A DNA stretch of 64,000 bases, taken from NCBI GenBank assembly GCA_905176665.1, contig CAJINA010000149.1:231227-295226 (forward strand), read 5' to 3'. The notes under the pieces were generated by a model. That model was not told the DNA's origin. It saw nothing but the letters and a program-made list of their open reading frames with translations, and did no database searches. Origin of the DNA: Olavius algarvensis Delta 4 endosymbiont. GTDB taxonomy: Bacteria > Desulfobacterota > Desulfobacteria > Desulfobacterales > CAJINA01. A program made the translations under genes and the position numbers. Each line of letters begins with the position of its first letter. The first letter of the stretch is position 1. Shown in pieces: positions 33,068 to 42,436 of this stretch.

Positions 33068-34789
33068 ATGAAACGATATTTCTGGTCCCTGCTGGTCCTC
33101 ACGGTCCTGTGCCTATCCGGCCCGGCCCAGGCCCAAAGCCCGCAAAGAGGCCTGTCCGTCATCTTGAATGCGGCTGCGGCGGGTTCCTGGGGCAACTATC
33201 ACGCCCTGATCATCGGCATTAATAACTATAAACAGTGGCCCCGGCTGCAGACGGCGGTCAAAGATGCCACCGTGATCCGGGATACCCTGGTCACGCGCTA
33301 CGGCTTTGCCGAAAAGAACGTGATCCTGCGCACCGACAAGGCTGCCACTCGCCTGCAGATTATCCGTGATCTGCGCTACATGGCCCAGTCCATGCGACCC
33401 GATGACAACCTGCTGATCTACTACGCCGGCCACGGCCAGCTCGACGATCTGACCGGCGACGGCTTCTGGGTGCCGGCCGAAGGAGCCATGAAGGCCCCCG
33501 GGACCTGGGTGGCCAACTCCTATATCAAGGCGATTCTCAGCTCCGAGAAGGTGCAGGCCAAGAACGTGGTGGTCATTGCCGACTCATGCTACAGCGGTTC
33601 CATGCTGCGCGGCGGCCCGTCGCTCATGTCCATGGACGACCAGCGTTACCAGGAGAAGCTGGCCGAAAAGGCCGCCCTGCGCTCGCGCCAGGTGATCTCT
33701 TCCGGCGGGGTCGAACCGGTGGCCGACGGCGGGGCCGAAGGGCACAGCCTGTTTGCCTTCTACCTGATCGATGCCCTGCGCAAGAATGACCGCGAAGTGA
33801 TCGACCTGGAGAACCTGTTTCACACCAAGGTCTGGAAACCGGTGACTGAGATCGGCGACCAGCGGCCCAATGTGGGCCGGTTGAAGACGCCCATGGACCA
33901 GGACGGCCAGTTCGTGCTCTACAACGCTGCCTGGGCCCGTGATCAGCAGGCCCGCCAGGCTACCCTGGAAGCGGAACGGCAGAAACAGGCTGCTCTGGAG
34001 GCAAAGGCCCAGAAAGCCCGTCAGCAAGCGTCCGTGGCCTCGGCTGAAATGGAATTGCAGCGCCAGCGGATTGCGATGGAGAAGGAAAAGTTGGCGTATG
34101 AGCGTCAGCAGATGGAACGTGAGCGGGTGCTTGAACAGGAACGGCGCGAACTCGAAAAACAGAAACAAGAGATTGAATATGCCAAGCTCCAGGCCCGCCT
34201 GGAGGCCCTGGAGCAGCAGAAAAAGTCCAACGCGGCCGCCACAAGCGCATCACCATCTTCTGCCGACGGTCCGCTGCTGGCGTCGGTCACCCGGGCCCGC
34301 CAGCCAGGCTATACCGGGGACCGGCTGGCCCTGTTTCCTATACAAGTTATTGTAGATTGGGGCGCCGGGGCGGACGATCGGTATAGAGTTGATGTTATCA
34401 ATGCCGTAGAAGAAATCAGCCACGATCTCACCCGGATGGAATTTTCCATGATCCATAAAAGGGTTTGCGGTCGGCCTCGAGACGTGGCGGTCTTTCCGGA
34501 GAAAATGGCTGCTGAAGCTGAACAGATATGGGTTAAACCATCACTTTTCGCTGGCTATGAACCAGACTGGGCAAAGTTAAAGGCGATCGGCGCAAATCTG
34601 GATGCAGATCTGGCGATGCTGGTTTCCCTGCGCATGTCAGACAATTCCAGGATGGATATTTATCTCTATGACTTCCGGAGTGGTGAAAAATTCGAGCTAA
34701 AGGATAAAGGTCTGACCTTCAACTCCATCTTAGGCGGCGCTCGAACTTATGCCAAACAGATCCTGAAAGAATACTACCGGAATAAATAG
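33068..34789 (+). CDS. Secreted metacaspase-like (peptidase C14) protein with coiled coil
   Basis: AGGAG precedes the ATG at 33068, giving 573 residues. Residues 1-23 are a signal peptide ending GPAQAQ. The caspase domain (about 42-285) has both catalytic residues: His122 in YYAGHGQ and Cys174 in DSCYSG. A long charged coiled coil rich in Gln, Glu, Arg and Lys follows (about 295-395), then a C-terminal domain of about 150 residues with alpha/beta character (PIQVIVDWGAGADDRYRVDV, LDADLAMLVSLRMS) that I do not recognise. Metacaspases cut after Arg or Lys. The export signal implies action in the envelope. Neighbours give no clue to substrate. Confidence 0.9.
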   Translation: MKRYFWSLLVLTVLCLSGPAQAQSPQRGLSVILNAAAAGSWGNYHALIIGINNYKQWPRLQTAVKDATVIRDTLVTRYGFAEKNVILRTDKAATRLQIIRDLRYMAQSMRPDDNLLIYYAGHGQLDDLTGDGFWVPAEGAMKAPGTWVANSYIKAILSSEKVQAKNVVVIADSCYSGSMLRGGPSLMSMDDQRYQEKLAEKAALRSRQVISSGGVEPVADGGAEGHSLFAFYLIDALRKNDREVIDLENLFHTKVWKPVTEIGDQRPNVGRLKTPMDQDGQFVLYNAAWARDQQARQATLEAERQKQAALEAKAQKARQQASVASAEMELQRQRIAMEKEKLAYERQQMERERVLEQERRELEKQKQEIEYAKLQARLEALEQQKKSNAAATSASPSSADGPLLASVTRARQPGYTGDRLALFPIQVIVDWGAGADDRYRVDVINAVEEISHDLTRMEFSMIHKRVCGRPRDVAVFPEKMAAEAEQIWVKPSLFAGYEPDWAKLKAIGANLDADLAMLVSLRMSDNSRMDIYLYDFRSGEKFELKDKGLTFNSILGGARTYAKQILKEYYRNK

Positions 34790-34799
34790 GCTTGGGTCT

Positions 34800-35170
34800 T
34801 TTAAGACGTTCCGACACCTGCCTCATTCAGAAGCCAGACATCCGACATCATGATGTTCCAAATTTCCGACGCCCGTTCTCCGGCCCTTCCAGACTTCTGA
34901 CCGCAGACTTCCGGCCTCTTGATTGCCCCGACCGCCAGCCTTCCTGACCTCTGACTTCAGACATCCGACATCATGACTTTCCTGACTTCCGACCTCATGC
35001 CCTTCCTGGCCTCAGACCTCAGACGTCTGACCTCTTGGTTTTACTGACTCCCGACGCCGGACTCCAGACCCCCGGTACCTTTTTGTCTTCCGATCTCCAG
35101 CCTCCCCGCCTTCCTGACCTCTGACTTCAGACATCCGACATCATGACCTTCCTGACCCCCGACCCCCGTC
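34800..35170. repeat. Degenerate GACTTCCGACC repeat array
   Basis: About 370 bases consist of GACTTCAGACATCCGACATC and similar units in the orientation complementary to most arrays of the window. The unit group CATCATGACTTTCCTGACTTC repeats about three times. No gene is present. Confidence 0.8.
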
Positions 35171-35641
35171 TTACACCTCCGAGAGGGAAACGACCTCAGC
35201 CCCGGTGACACGCAGAAGTTCTCCCGGGGTCAGGCGCATCATGGCATTGATGTCCCCGCCGCCGCCGAAGATCACCGACTGATCGGACACCGCATTGTCC
35301 ACGAGGGTCCGCAGGCGAGTCAGGTGGCCGAAAGGCGGCATGCTGCCCACCACGAAGCCGGTGAGCTCCAGGGCCTGCTCCGGGGAAGCAAAGCGGGCCC
35401 ATTTACGCCCAACCTCCAGGTACTGGGCAAGCTTTCGGCGGTCCACCCGGGTCAGACCGTTGTTGATGACCAGGAGCGGTTCGTCGCGGACTTTAAAGAC
35501 CAAAGACTTGATAATCTGTTCGGGCGCTACTTCAAGTTCCCGGGCGGCATCTTCCACGGTAGGGGTATGCCCGGCCATGGTCAAAATTTCGGCGGTGATG
35601 TTTTCGCTATCGATATATTTCTGTAAATCGGCGCTGTTCAT
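35171..35641 (-). CDS. YbaK/EbsC-type aminoacyl-tRNA deacylase
   Basis: The start is ATG at 35641 after GAAGGGAAAT, giving 156 residues. The YbaK fold is clear: TVEDAARELEVAPEQIIKSLVFKV, VDRRKLAQYLEV, TGFVVGSMPPFGH and the terminal GGGGDINAMMRLTPGELL. These enzymes hydrolyse mischarged Cys- or Pro-tRNA (editing in trans). The invariant Lys of the family lies in KSLVFK. It is probably monocistronic. Confidence 0.9.
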   Translation of the reverse strand: MNSADLQKYIDSENITAEILTMAGHTPTVEDAARELEVAPEQIIKSLVFKVRDEPLLVINNGLTRVDRRKLAQYLEVGRKWARFASPEQALELTGFVVGSMPPFGHLTRLRTLVDNAVSDQSVIFGGGGDINAMMRLTPGELLRVTGAEVVSLSEV

Positions 35642-35901
35642 ATTTCCCTTCGGGAGCCCGTTCACAAAAGGCATCTTTTGGGCCACGCCGGCGTTTTCTC
35701 ATTTTTTAAACCCTCAACATAGTACAACTATGCCTCCGGTATAAAAAATGCTCAGGCCTTGCCCTGAACCAGAATCTACCATTTGTGATCGGGCTCAATC
35801 TGTATTGTTTCCTGACCTCCGTCGTCTGACGTCCGACCTCCTGGTTTTCCTTCCACCTTATACCTTATGGCCTATAGCTGATTGCTAATCGCTAATCCCC
35901 C

Positions 35902-36699
35902 CTATTTTCCATAGATAAACCTTCCAATCCGTTCAATACGCTCCCGTTCTTCATCATCCAGGGGCCCGGTTTCCAGGACCTGCAAGTTTGCCCGCATCTG
36001 GTCGAGATTTTTGGCGCCCATCATGCATACATCCACAGCGGGATGCGAAAGAGCGAACCGGTAGCACTCCAACGCCGTCAAGGGTTTTTCGTCCGGAGGC
36101 AGCTTGCGCTTCTTTAGCAATCGCTGCCAACTCGTAGCGGTGAAGCTGACGATGCCGGGGCCGGTGTCTTTTTCCAGGTGTGGAAAAGTCTCGGTCTCCG
36201 CACCCCGGTGCGCCGCATTGTAGCGGACATGGAAGACATCGAACACACCTTCGGCCGCCAGCTCGGGAAAGAGTCTGCGATTGTGGCTGGTGAGGCCGAT
36301 AAACCGTACCAGCCCCTTTTCCTTCAGCGCCAGTGCGCCATCAATAATTTTCTGGGGCGGCCGTTTGGGAAACCAGCCCAATAGCAAAACGTCGGCATAT
36401 TCCAGGCCGGCCGCCTTCAGCCCCTTGTGAAAAAAGTAGTCCGTCAAAAAAGCGATGTGGGCGTAGGTCAACATGCCCACTACCAACTGGTCGCGTTTGC
36501 CGGCGCTGATGATATTTCGTATGGCTGTGCGCATCTGGGTTGAACGGCCTTTTATGAACGCGCCCCAGTTAAAATAGTTGCAGCCTTTCTCGAACGCCTC
36601 CTCATAGGCGGCGGCCGGGGCACCGTAGCTGGAAGAGATTCCCAGGCGCCCCACTTTTAAACCGGTACGGCCCAGGACGACAGGCTCGGCAAATGTCAT
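35902..36699 (-). CDS. Aldo/keto reductase family protein
   Basis: A 265-residue TIM-barrel protein. LGRTGLKVGRLGISSSYGAP at the N-terminus, LVRFIGLTSHNRRLFPELA in the middle and a C-terminal VDVCMMGAKNLDQMRANLQVLE are the known landmarks of AKR proteins. The catalytic Tyr region is not typical (EEAFEKGCNYFNWGAF, where the usual DTA-YG motif is replaced), so activity needs care. The ATG follows GGAGACC. NADPH-dependent carbonyl reduction is the family role; the substrate is unknown. Confidence 0.87.
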   Translation of the reverse strand: MTFAEPVVLGRTGLKVGRLGISSSYGAPAAAYEEAFEKGCNYFNWGAFIKGRSTQMRTAIRNIISAGKRDQLVVGMLTYAHIAFLTDYFFHKGLKAAGLEYADVLLLGWFPKRPPQKIIDGALALKEKGLVRFIGLTSHNRRLFPELAAEGVFDVFHVRYNAAHRGAETETFPHLEKDTGPGIVSFTATSWQRLLKKRKLPPDEKPLTALECYRFALSHPAVDVCMMGAKNLDQMRANLQVLETGPLDDEERERIERIGRFIYGK

Positions 36700-36737
36700 G
36701 GTTGGTCTCCAGGTGAAATTTAAAAAGACAAATCTTT

Positions 36738-37105
36738 AATAGCCACAGACACACACAGACATACACGGTCAAAACCTGTAAACCTTACTCAGACAGGTTC
36801 AACAGGATAATCAGGATTATTTTCAGTTTCCAGAAGAAACTGAAAATGGTGTCATCCGCTTACGCGGAGGAGTTTCACCCAGCCATTGGTTATTGTGAGT
36901 AAGAATCTATACCTCGGTACCACTATCGGTCGAAATAGAACTTCTTTGCCGAAGGCAATGGATTCCGTGGGCGCGGCCATCCGGGACGCGCTCACTGGTT
37001 TTCAATCCAGGTGATCCTGTAGATCCTGTCTAAACTGTTTTTATGGTTTAATCCGCGAAGCGGAACCCAACACTTGTTCTTGTCTGTGTCCGTCTGTGGC
37101 CAATT
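36738..37105. repeat. Composite inverted repeat
   Basis: The gap between AKR and DUF2284 genes holds GCCACAGACACACACAGAC at the left and its complement GTCTGTGTCCGTCTGTGGC at the right, with CAACAGGATAATCAGGAT, AGTTTCCAGAAGAAACTGAAAA and GATCCTGTAGATCCTGTC in between. It belongs to the family described for 24615-24970. Confidence 0.75.
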
Positions 37106-37122
37106 AAAGCTTTTCCATTAAT

Positions 37123-37674
37123 TTAGTGAACCATTAAAAAGGCATACCGATCCATCTGCTGGTCATAATCAGTGCGGACATTGATACCGTAACCAAACTG
37201 CCTTACGGTGGAGTAGACATCGACACACATGGCCTCCGGGCTGGGGCGCGCCATTGTCGGCTCCTGGCAGGTTTCCCGTGTGCCGGTGCACTCCTTGCAG
37301 AAACAACAAGAGTCCATGAAAAGCAGAAAGGCCCGCTCATATCCGGCCAGAAACACCTCTCGTTCGAGCTTAACCAGTTTGGCATTGATCTTGGCGGACC
37401 AGTTGTGGCGCTCTTCAGGCTGGTCCATGGTCCCGGTGAAATGCAGGACAAGGGCATCTTCGTATTCACCAAAGAGCCTTTCGCACTCATTTAGGGAAGG
37501 GGTGTTGGGCGGGCAGGCTGCACAACGACCGTAACCGTTGCAGCCAAACATGCATTTCATGCGGACCCACTGGGCCGTAATGATCTTGTGGGGTTCGATC
37601 CACTTGTAGTCGGTGTACCCTTTCTTCTGGATGACGTCGTCCAGGGTGGCTTTGGCTTCAACTGTTAAGCTCAT
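37123..37674 (-). CDS. DUF2284 metal-binding protein
   Basis: A 183-residue protein with the Cys pattern of DUF2284: KCMFGCNGYGRCAACPPNTPS (residues 40-60) and CCFCKECTGTRETCQEP (about 122-138). These two clusters probably hold an iron-sulfur centre or zinc. The family is common in strict anaerobes, often next to redox enzymes; function is not known. GGAGCAGACC precedes the ATG. Monocistronic between repeat blocks. Confidence 0.9.
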   Translation of the reverse strand: MSLTVEAKATLDDVIQKKGYTDYKWIEPHKIITAQWVRMKCMFGCNGYGRCAACPPNTPSLNECERLFGEYEDALVLHFTGTMDQPEERHNWSAKINAKLVKLEREVFLAGYERAFLLFMDSCCFCKECTGTRETCQEPTMARPSPEAMCVDVYSTVRQFGYGINVRTDYDQQMDRYAFLMVH

Positions 37675-37744
37675 GGTCTGCTCCTTGTTCCAAAGGGTTG
37701 CGCAATGGCGCTACTTTACTTAAATCCGGTTTGAAAAGTCAAAG

Positions 37745-38030
37745 ACTTAACAGGCGTCAGGTGTCAGGGGTCCGGAGTCAGACAATCTACCTGGCCCCGG
37801 ATTCCAGACCCTGGACTCCCGACGCCGTGGTTTTCCGGCCTCCGACTTCAGGCAAACGACATCATGATCTCCCCGACCTTGATACTTTCCCCTCCCGTCA
37901 AGGGAGGGGCGTATGCCTGCCTCCAGACGCCAGACACCTGACTCCCTGGTCGTCCTGACTCCCGACTCCTGATTCCGGATCCCAGACCTCAGACTTCCGA
38001 CTTCCGGTCTTCTGGTTTTCCCTTTTCTAT
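37745..38030. repeat. Degenerate repeat array, both orientations
   Basis: GGCGTCAGGTGTCAGGGG units are followed by GACTCCCGACGCC units and by CCCTCCCGTCAAGGGAGGGG. The array lies between divergent genes and could fold into a long imperfect hairpin. Confidence 0.75.
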
Positions 38031-38085
38031 GGTAAAGTGAAGAACCGTCCCACCTGCATCTCACTCCTGAAATGAGGGCAACACC

Positions 38086-39540
38086 ATGCGCATCGACACC
38101 GATATCAAGCTTTTATTGTACCGCCGTACCAAGATCGTGGCCACCCTGGGGCCGAGTTCCGCCGATCCGGGAACCATCGAGGCGCTCATCCGGGCCGGGG
38201 CCAACGTGTTCCGGCTCAACATGTCGCATGGGACCCATGCAGACCACCGCCGGGTTTATGGACACGTGCGGGAGACTGCCGCCCGGCTGGGCAAGCCGAT
38301 TGCCGTGCTGGCCGATTTGTGCGGGCCTAAAATCCGGGTGGGTGCTTTTGAAAACGGCCGGATTGACCTGCACCGCGGCGACGTCGTGACGGTGACCACC
38401 CGCGCGGTGACCGGTCATGCAGACCTGATTCCCTCCCGGTACCGGACCCTGGCCGGGGATGTGGCCGCCGGGAACCGCATCCTGCTGGACGACGGCAATA
38501 TCGAGCTGAAAGTCCTGGCGATCGACGGCGAAGATATTTCGTGTGAGGTGATCGCCGGCGGTGGTCTCAGCGATCACAAGGGGATGAACCTGCCGGGTGC
38601 CGATATATCCGCGCCGTCACTCACCGAAGCCGATCGCACAGATGCGGCATTTGCCCTGGACCTGGGGGTGGATTTTTTAGCGCTTTCCTTTGTCAGGCGG
38701 GCAGCCGACATCCAGGCCCTGCGGGACCTGATTGATGAGATCGGCTGCCAGGTCGCGATCGTGGCCAAGATCGAGAAGCCCGAAGCCCTGAGCAATATCG
38801 ACGAGATCCTCGACATCACCGATGCCATCATGGTCGCCCGCGGCGACCTGGGGGTGGAGCTGCCGCCCCAGACGGTCCCGGTGGCCCAGGACCAGCTTAT
38901 CGACCGGGCCCGCCAGCACCGCAAACCGGTGATTGTCGCCACCCAGATGCTCGAATCGATGATCACCCATCCACGTCCTACCCGGGCCGAAGTGTCTGAT
39001 GTGGCCACTGCCGTGCGCCACGGCGCCGATGCGGTGATGTTGTCGGCGGAGACCGCTGCCGGGCAATACCCGGTGGAAGCGGTCAAGATGATGGATGATA
39101 TCATCCGGCAGACCGAAGGCTACCTCTGGCGGCACGGTTTTTTCGGTACCCTGCGGAGCCGGACGGGCGGGCAGCGGCCTTATGCCATCGAAGATGCCCT
39201 GTCCGAATCCATGGCCAAACTATCCCGGGACCTGATGGCCCGGGCTATCCTGGTGATTTCCCAGCATGGCCGTTCCCTGGCCGTCATGAGCGCCTCCCGA
39301 CCGGCGTCTCCCATCCTGGGTGTGTGCCCGGACTACCGCACCAGCTGTATTGCGGCCCTGCTCTGGGGAGTCATCGCCATTACGGTCGATGAAGCGGCCC
39401 TGGAGGATGCCAATCAACTGGCGCGTGAAAAGGTTTCAACCTTCGGTTTGGCCCAGGAGGGCCAGACCATCCTGGTGGTCAAGGGGTTTTCCACCAACCC
39501 GGAGGAGAATACGCCGAGTGTGACGGTTGTGACTATTTAG
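38086..39540 (+). CDS. pyk: Pyruvate kinase
   Basis: A 484-residue enzyme converting phosphoenolpyruvate and ADP to pyruvate and ATP. RRTKIVATLGPSS at the N-terminus, FRLNMSHGTHADH, the active-site signature IVAKIEKPEAL with catalytic Lys, MVARGDLGVELP and the Mg/K site TQMLESM are in place. The C-terminal domain is also complete. The usual full length is about 470-480. No ribosome site of note is seen (GAAATGAGGGC). It stands alone and catalyses the last step of glycolysis in this likely anaerobe. Confidence 0.96.
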   Translation: MRIDTDIKLLLYRRTKIVATLGPSSADPGTIEALIRAGANVFRLNMSHGTHADHRRVYGHVRETAARLGKPIAVLADLCGPKIRVGAFENGRIDLHRGDVVTVTTRAVTGHADLIPSRYRTLAGDVAAGNRILLDDGNIELKVLAIDGEDISCEVIAGGGLSDHKGMNLPGADISAPSLTEADRTDAAFALDLGVDFLALSFVRRAADIQALRDLIDEIGCQVAIVAKIEKPEALSNIDEILDITDAIMVARGDLGVELPPQTVPVAQDQLIDRARQHRKPVIVATQMLESMITHPRPTRAEVSDVATAVRHGADAVMLSAETAAGQYPVEAVKMMDDIIRQTEGYLWRHGFFGTLRSRTGGQRPYAIEDALSESMAKLSRDLMARAILVISQHGRSLAVMSASRPASPILGVCPDYRTSCIAALLWGVIAITVDEAALEDANQLAREKVSTFGLAQEGQTILVVKGFSTNPEENTPSVTVVTI

Positions 39541-39850
39541 GGGGAAGGTAGAAGACTGAAGGCTGAAGGGGAAAACCAAGAGGTCGGAGGTCGGACGTCG
39601 GACGTCGGAAGTCAGTCAGAGCAAGGAGTCAGGTGTCTGGTGTCAGGAGTCGGGGAAAGCTTGAGGCCGGTAAGAGCAAGAGGTCGGAGGTCGGAGGACG
39701 GAGGCCGGGAAAAGCAGGGAGTCGGGTGTCTGTCGTCAGGGGTCAGGAAGGTCATGGGGTCGGAGGCCTGAAGTCTGAAGTCAGGGAAAACCAAGATCTC
39801 GGAAGTCTGACATCCGACTTCTGACCACTGATCTCTGGAAGTTATGCCCT
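39541..39850. repeat. Long degenerate GGTCGGAGGTCGG array
   Basis: Around 300 bases of GAAGGTAGAAGACTGAAGG and then GGTCGGAGGTCGGACGTCGG-type units, with linker AAAACCAAG between blocks. The end (CATCCGACTTCTGACCACTGATCTCTGGAAGTTATGCCC) is nearly identical to 2640-2680 and 21180-21220. Confidence 0.8.
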
Positions 39851-39986
39851 TTTCGGCACTGAAGTTAACAGTCACACAATGTAGCACAAGGACCAGGCAG
39901 TCCGTAAGACTGGTTTCCCTGTTGACATAGTACGCAACTTACTGTTTATTCTATAACTGTTAACCATAATAGTCCAGATGCCAATA

Positions 39987-40128
39987 GAAGCTATCTCAAA
40001 GAAGGATTTTGGTTCAAGGTGCGGCGGGCGCTATATTCGAACCGGAGTAATACTGATAGTATTTTGAGTATTTGAATTTGGTGCCCGACGCCGAAATTGG
40101 GCCAAAAGACTTTTTTGAGATAGCTTCT
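39987..40128. mobile_element. MITE-like element, copy 2
   Basis: 142 bp with terminal inverted repeats GAAGCTATCTCAAAGAAG and CTTTTTTGAGATAGCTTC. The interior (GGATTTTGGTTCAAGGT at left, GGCCAAAAGAC at right) is shared with the copy at 12798-12942. It sits between the promoter and the start of the TetR gene. Confidence 0.8.
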
Positions 40129-40152
40129 AAAACCAATAGCCCGGGATAACCC

Positions 40153-40725
40153 ATGGACCGTAAAAAGGCACTTACAAGCGCGGCTGTCAAACTGTTTGCC
40201 GCCAATGGATTCGATGCCACCAGTACCGCCAGCATTGCGCAATACGCTGGGGTCACGGAACCTCTCATCCATTACCATTTCAAAAGCAAAGACGGCCTTT
40301 TTACCCATATCCTCGAAACTATTTTCGCATTATATTTCGATCGCTTCGATGCGCTGCCGGAGAAGACGCCGACCGAGTTCGACAAGCTCGTGAACCTGAT
40401 CCGCTTTCACTTCCGGTTTGCCGAAGACTATCCGGACGAGACCTATATTGTGATCAGCGCCTGTCCGGCCAAGCTCCAGGATGCCGCCCATGTCTGCGCC
40501 CAGTACGTGGCCAACCAGGGCCAGCGCATGTCCCGGTATATTTCCGAATGCCTGGAAAGGGGGATTGCGTCCGGAGAATTCCGCCCGGTTCCGGTCGACG
40601 CCACCACCGGTCTGCTCCTGGCAATGGTCAACGGCCTGATGCGTCGCAAAAGTCTGCGCCTGGACGAAATCGAAGGGCTCCTGGGGGCGGTGCTCGATTT
40701 CTGCCGGCAGGCACTCTGCGCATAG
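40153..40725 (+). CDS. TetR-family transcriptional regulator
   Basis: A 190-residue repressor. The N-terminal HTH (RKKALTSAAVKLFAANGFDATSTASIAQYAGVTEPLIHYHFKSKDGLF) is the standard TetR motif; the C-terminal ligand domain is helical (MRRKSLRLDEIEGLLGAVLDF). The ligand is unknown. A promoter TTGACA-17-TTTATT lies at 39922-39950, separated from the start by the MITE-like element. It is a possible candidate for the palindromic operator at 2440 and 9438, but no evidence links them beyond the family and site size. Confidence 0.92.
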   Translation: MDRKKALTSAAVKLFAANGFDATSTASIAQYAGVTEPLIHYHFKSKDGLFTHILETIFALYFDRFDALPEKTPTEFDKLVNLIRFHFRFAEDYPDETYIVISACPAKLQDAAHVCAQYVANQGQRMSRYISECLERGIASGEFRPVPVDATTGLLLAMVNGLMRRKSLRLDEIEGLLGAVLDFCRQALCA

Positions 40726-40726
40726 A

Positions 40727-40914
40727 AGCCATCTTGAAAGCGTCTATTCGCTCAAACTCGGCGTTGGGCGCAAATATCTGCACGGAGTGAAGCCTCTGGC
40801 GCTATCCTCGAAATATTACAATATTTACCACGATGGGCATTGGCTTCGCTGGCACCTCCGGTTTGAATTTTATAGCCGTCTTGACCTTGAACCAAAAATC
40901 ATCTTTGAGGGGCG
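40727..40914. mobile_element. Diverged MITE-like element, opposite orientation
   Basis: The right part, TTGACCTTGAACCAAAAATCA, is the reverse complement of the GGTTCAAGGTC region of copies 1 and 2, and the left begins GAAGCCATCTTGAAAG. The ends are eroded. Confidence 0.5.
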
Positions 40915-40923
40915 AAAGATGCC

Positions 40924-41213
40924 GTGATCAACCCCAGCGAAGCCAGGCAGATGAACAAGGCGTCCAACGCGATAGAAAAGATCGCCGATGACATAACCCC
41001 GATTGCCAGGAGTTCGACGAGGCCGCCCAGGAGTTGGACAAATATATCGGCCGGGCCTCCCGGGACAGGGGCTATACCGACAAAGAGATCAGAAAGATTA
41101 ATAAACTGGCCGAGAAGCTGGAAAAAAGTACAGAAAAACTGGAAAAGACCACCAAGAAGGTCATTGATAAGGTCGAAAAATTGCTGAGAACAATCGATAA
41201 GGCCGTGGATTGA
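40924..41213 (+). pseudogene. Small coiled-coil protein, frameshifted
   Basis: From GTG 40924 the frame reads NPSEARQMNKASNAIEKIADD and then turns into Arg- and Pro-rich nonsense. In another frame from about 41004 to the TGA at 41213 the sequence reads EFDEAAQELDKYIGRASRDRG and then NKLAEKLEKSTEKLEKTTKK, a clear coiled coil of heptads. A small indel near 40999 separates them. Together they would give about 95 residues. The function is unknown, and the start is uncertain. Confidence 0.55.
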
Positions 41214-41224
41214 GCGAGTTACAC

Positions 41225-41925
41225 TCGCGAGGTTGAAGGATAAGATCCCGAGGTCAGAGGTCGGAAGCCGGAGGTCAGGAAAGCCAAAGCAAGGACATTT
41301 AGACAGGATTGCGCCTATGCGGCTTGAAAACATTCTACAGCGATCAACTGGATTGAAAACCTGTGGGCGCGCCCTGGATGGCCGCTCCCACGGGGTCCAT
41401 TGCCTTCGGCAAAAACGGCAAGATGTCGGTGGTCGGATATCGGATGTCAGATAACAACGTGAAATACTGGTAGGGTTTATAGGTCGTCATGCCGGACGCG
41501 ATCCGGCATCCAGATGAGACGATGGGGCCGGAGATTTGGCGTTGCAGGATATTGGGTAAGGGCGGGTTGGCTTGGAGTAACACCTTCGCGTAGCGACTGA
41601 AACATTTTCAGTTTCTTCCGGGAGCTGAAAATAGGTCTTAAATCATGTTAATCCTGTAGATCCTGTCTAAAAATGGATTCAGGGTTTGACTTAGAGTTTT
41701 TAAATCCGTGCAACCCGCGAGAATGTTTTCTAGCCGCATAGGCGCTATCCGTGTCAAAAAAGGTTGTTAGGTCTAAGGTTTAAGGTAGAAGGTAACACCA
41801 AGGAGTCAGGCGTCGGGAGTCGGGTAACCGGGGTCAAAAGATCTTTCTGACTACAGACGCCAGACCCCAGACTCCTGATAATTATGTCTGATCTCTGACT
41901 TCTTGTCTTCATGTCTGTGGCTAAA
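41225..41925. repeat. Composite inverted repeat with flanking degenerate arrays
   Basis: The 730-base gap holds a GTCGGAAGCCGGAGG array, then the composite repeat: TTTAGACAGGATTGCGCC, GAAAACCTGTGGGCGCG, CATTGCCTTCGGC, CGGACGCGATCCGGCATCC, CACCTTCGCGTAGCGACTG, CATTTTCAGTTTCTTCCGG and GTAGATCCTGTCTAAAA, then a second array. No gene is seen. Confidence 0.75.
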
Positions 41926-41944
41926 TAGATTGAAAGGTTATAAA

Positions 41945-42436
41945 ATGAAAGACAAACAAGCCCTGCTAGACGGCCTGGCTCAGGCCGTTACGATTCTGAC
42001 TGAATTCGTCGCCACCATCCCCGCGGATAAACTGGACGTTCGCCGGGGTGACGGTTTCTGGACCATCAAAGAGCACGTGAGCCACCTGGCCGATGTGCAG
42101 CCCATGCTGCTCGAACGTCTCCAGCGTTTTGCGGCCGAGGCGTCTCCGGAATTCGTCCCCTTCATCCCGGACGACGATGATGAAGCTGACAGCGGTCCGC
42201 CGAATATGCCGACTGACACGGCCCTCAAGCAGTTTGCCGATTTCCGCCGGCAGCAGCTGGACCTGCTGAAAACAACCGACGAACGGACCTGGCAAAAGAC
42301 CGCTACCCACCCCGAGTACGCCCAATACGCCTTCTACATCCTGGTGCGCCACATCCTCATGCACGACCACTGGCACATGTACCGGATGGAGGAGCTGTGG
42401 CTGACCAGGGATGAATTTCTAACGGAGCTGCAATAA
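41945..42436 (+). CDS. DinB-family protein
   Basis: The chosen start is ATG at 41945, giving 163 residues. A four-helix DinB/YfiT-type protein: KEHVSHLADVQPMLLERL contains the first His ligand and LVRHILMHDHWHMYRMEEL the C-terminal His ligands of the usual metal site. The family includes thiol-dependent transferases. Here the substrate is not predictable. GAAAGGTTATAAA precedes the ATG. Monocistronic. Confidence 0.88.
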   Translation: MKDKQALLDGLAQAVTILTEFVATIPADKLDVRRGDGFWTIKEHVSHLADVQPMLLERLQRFAAEASPEFVPFIPDDDDEADSGPPNMPTDTALKQFADFRRQQLDLLKTTDERTWQKTATHPEYAQYAFYILVRHILMHDHWHMYRMEELWLTRDEFLTELQ

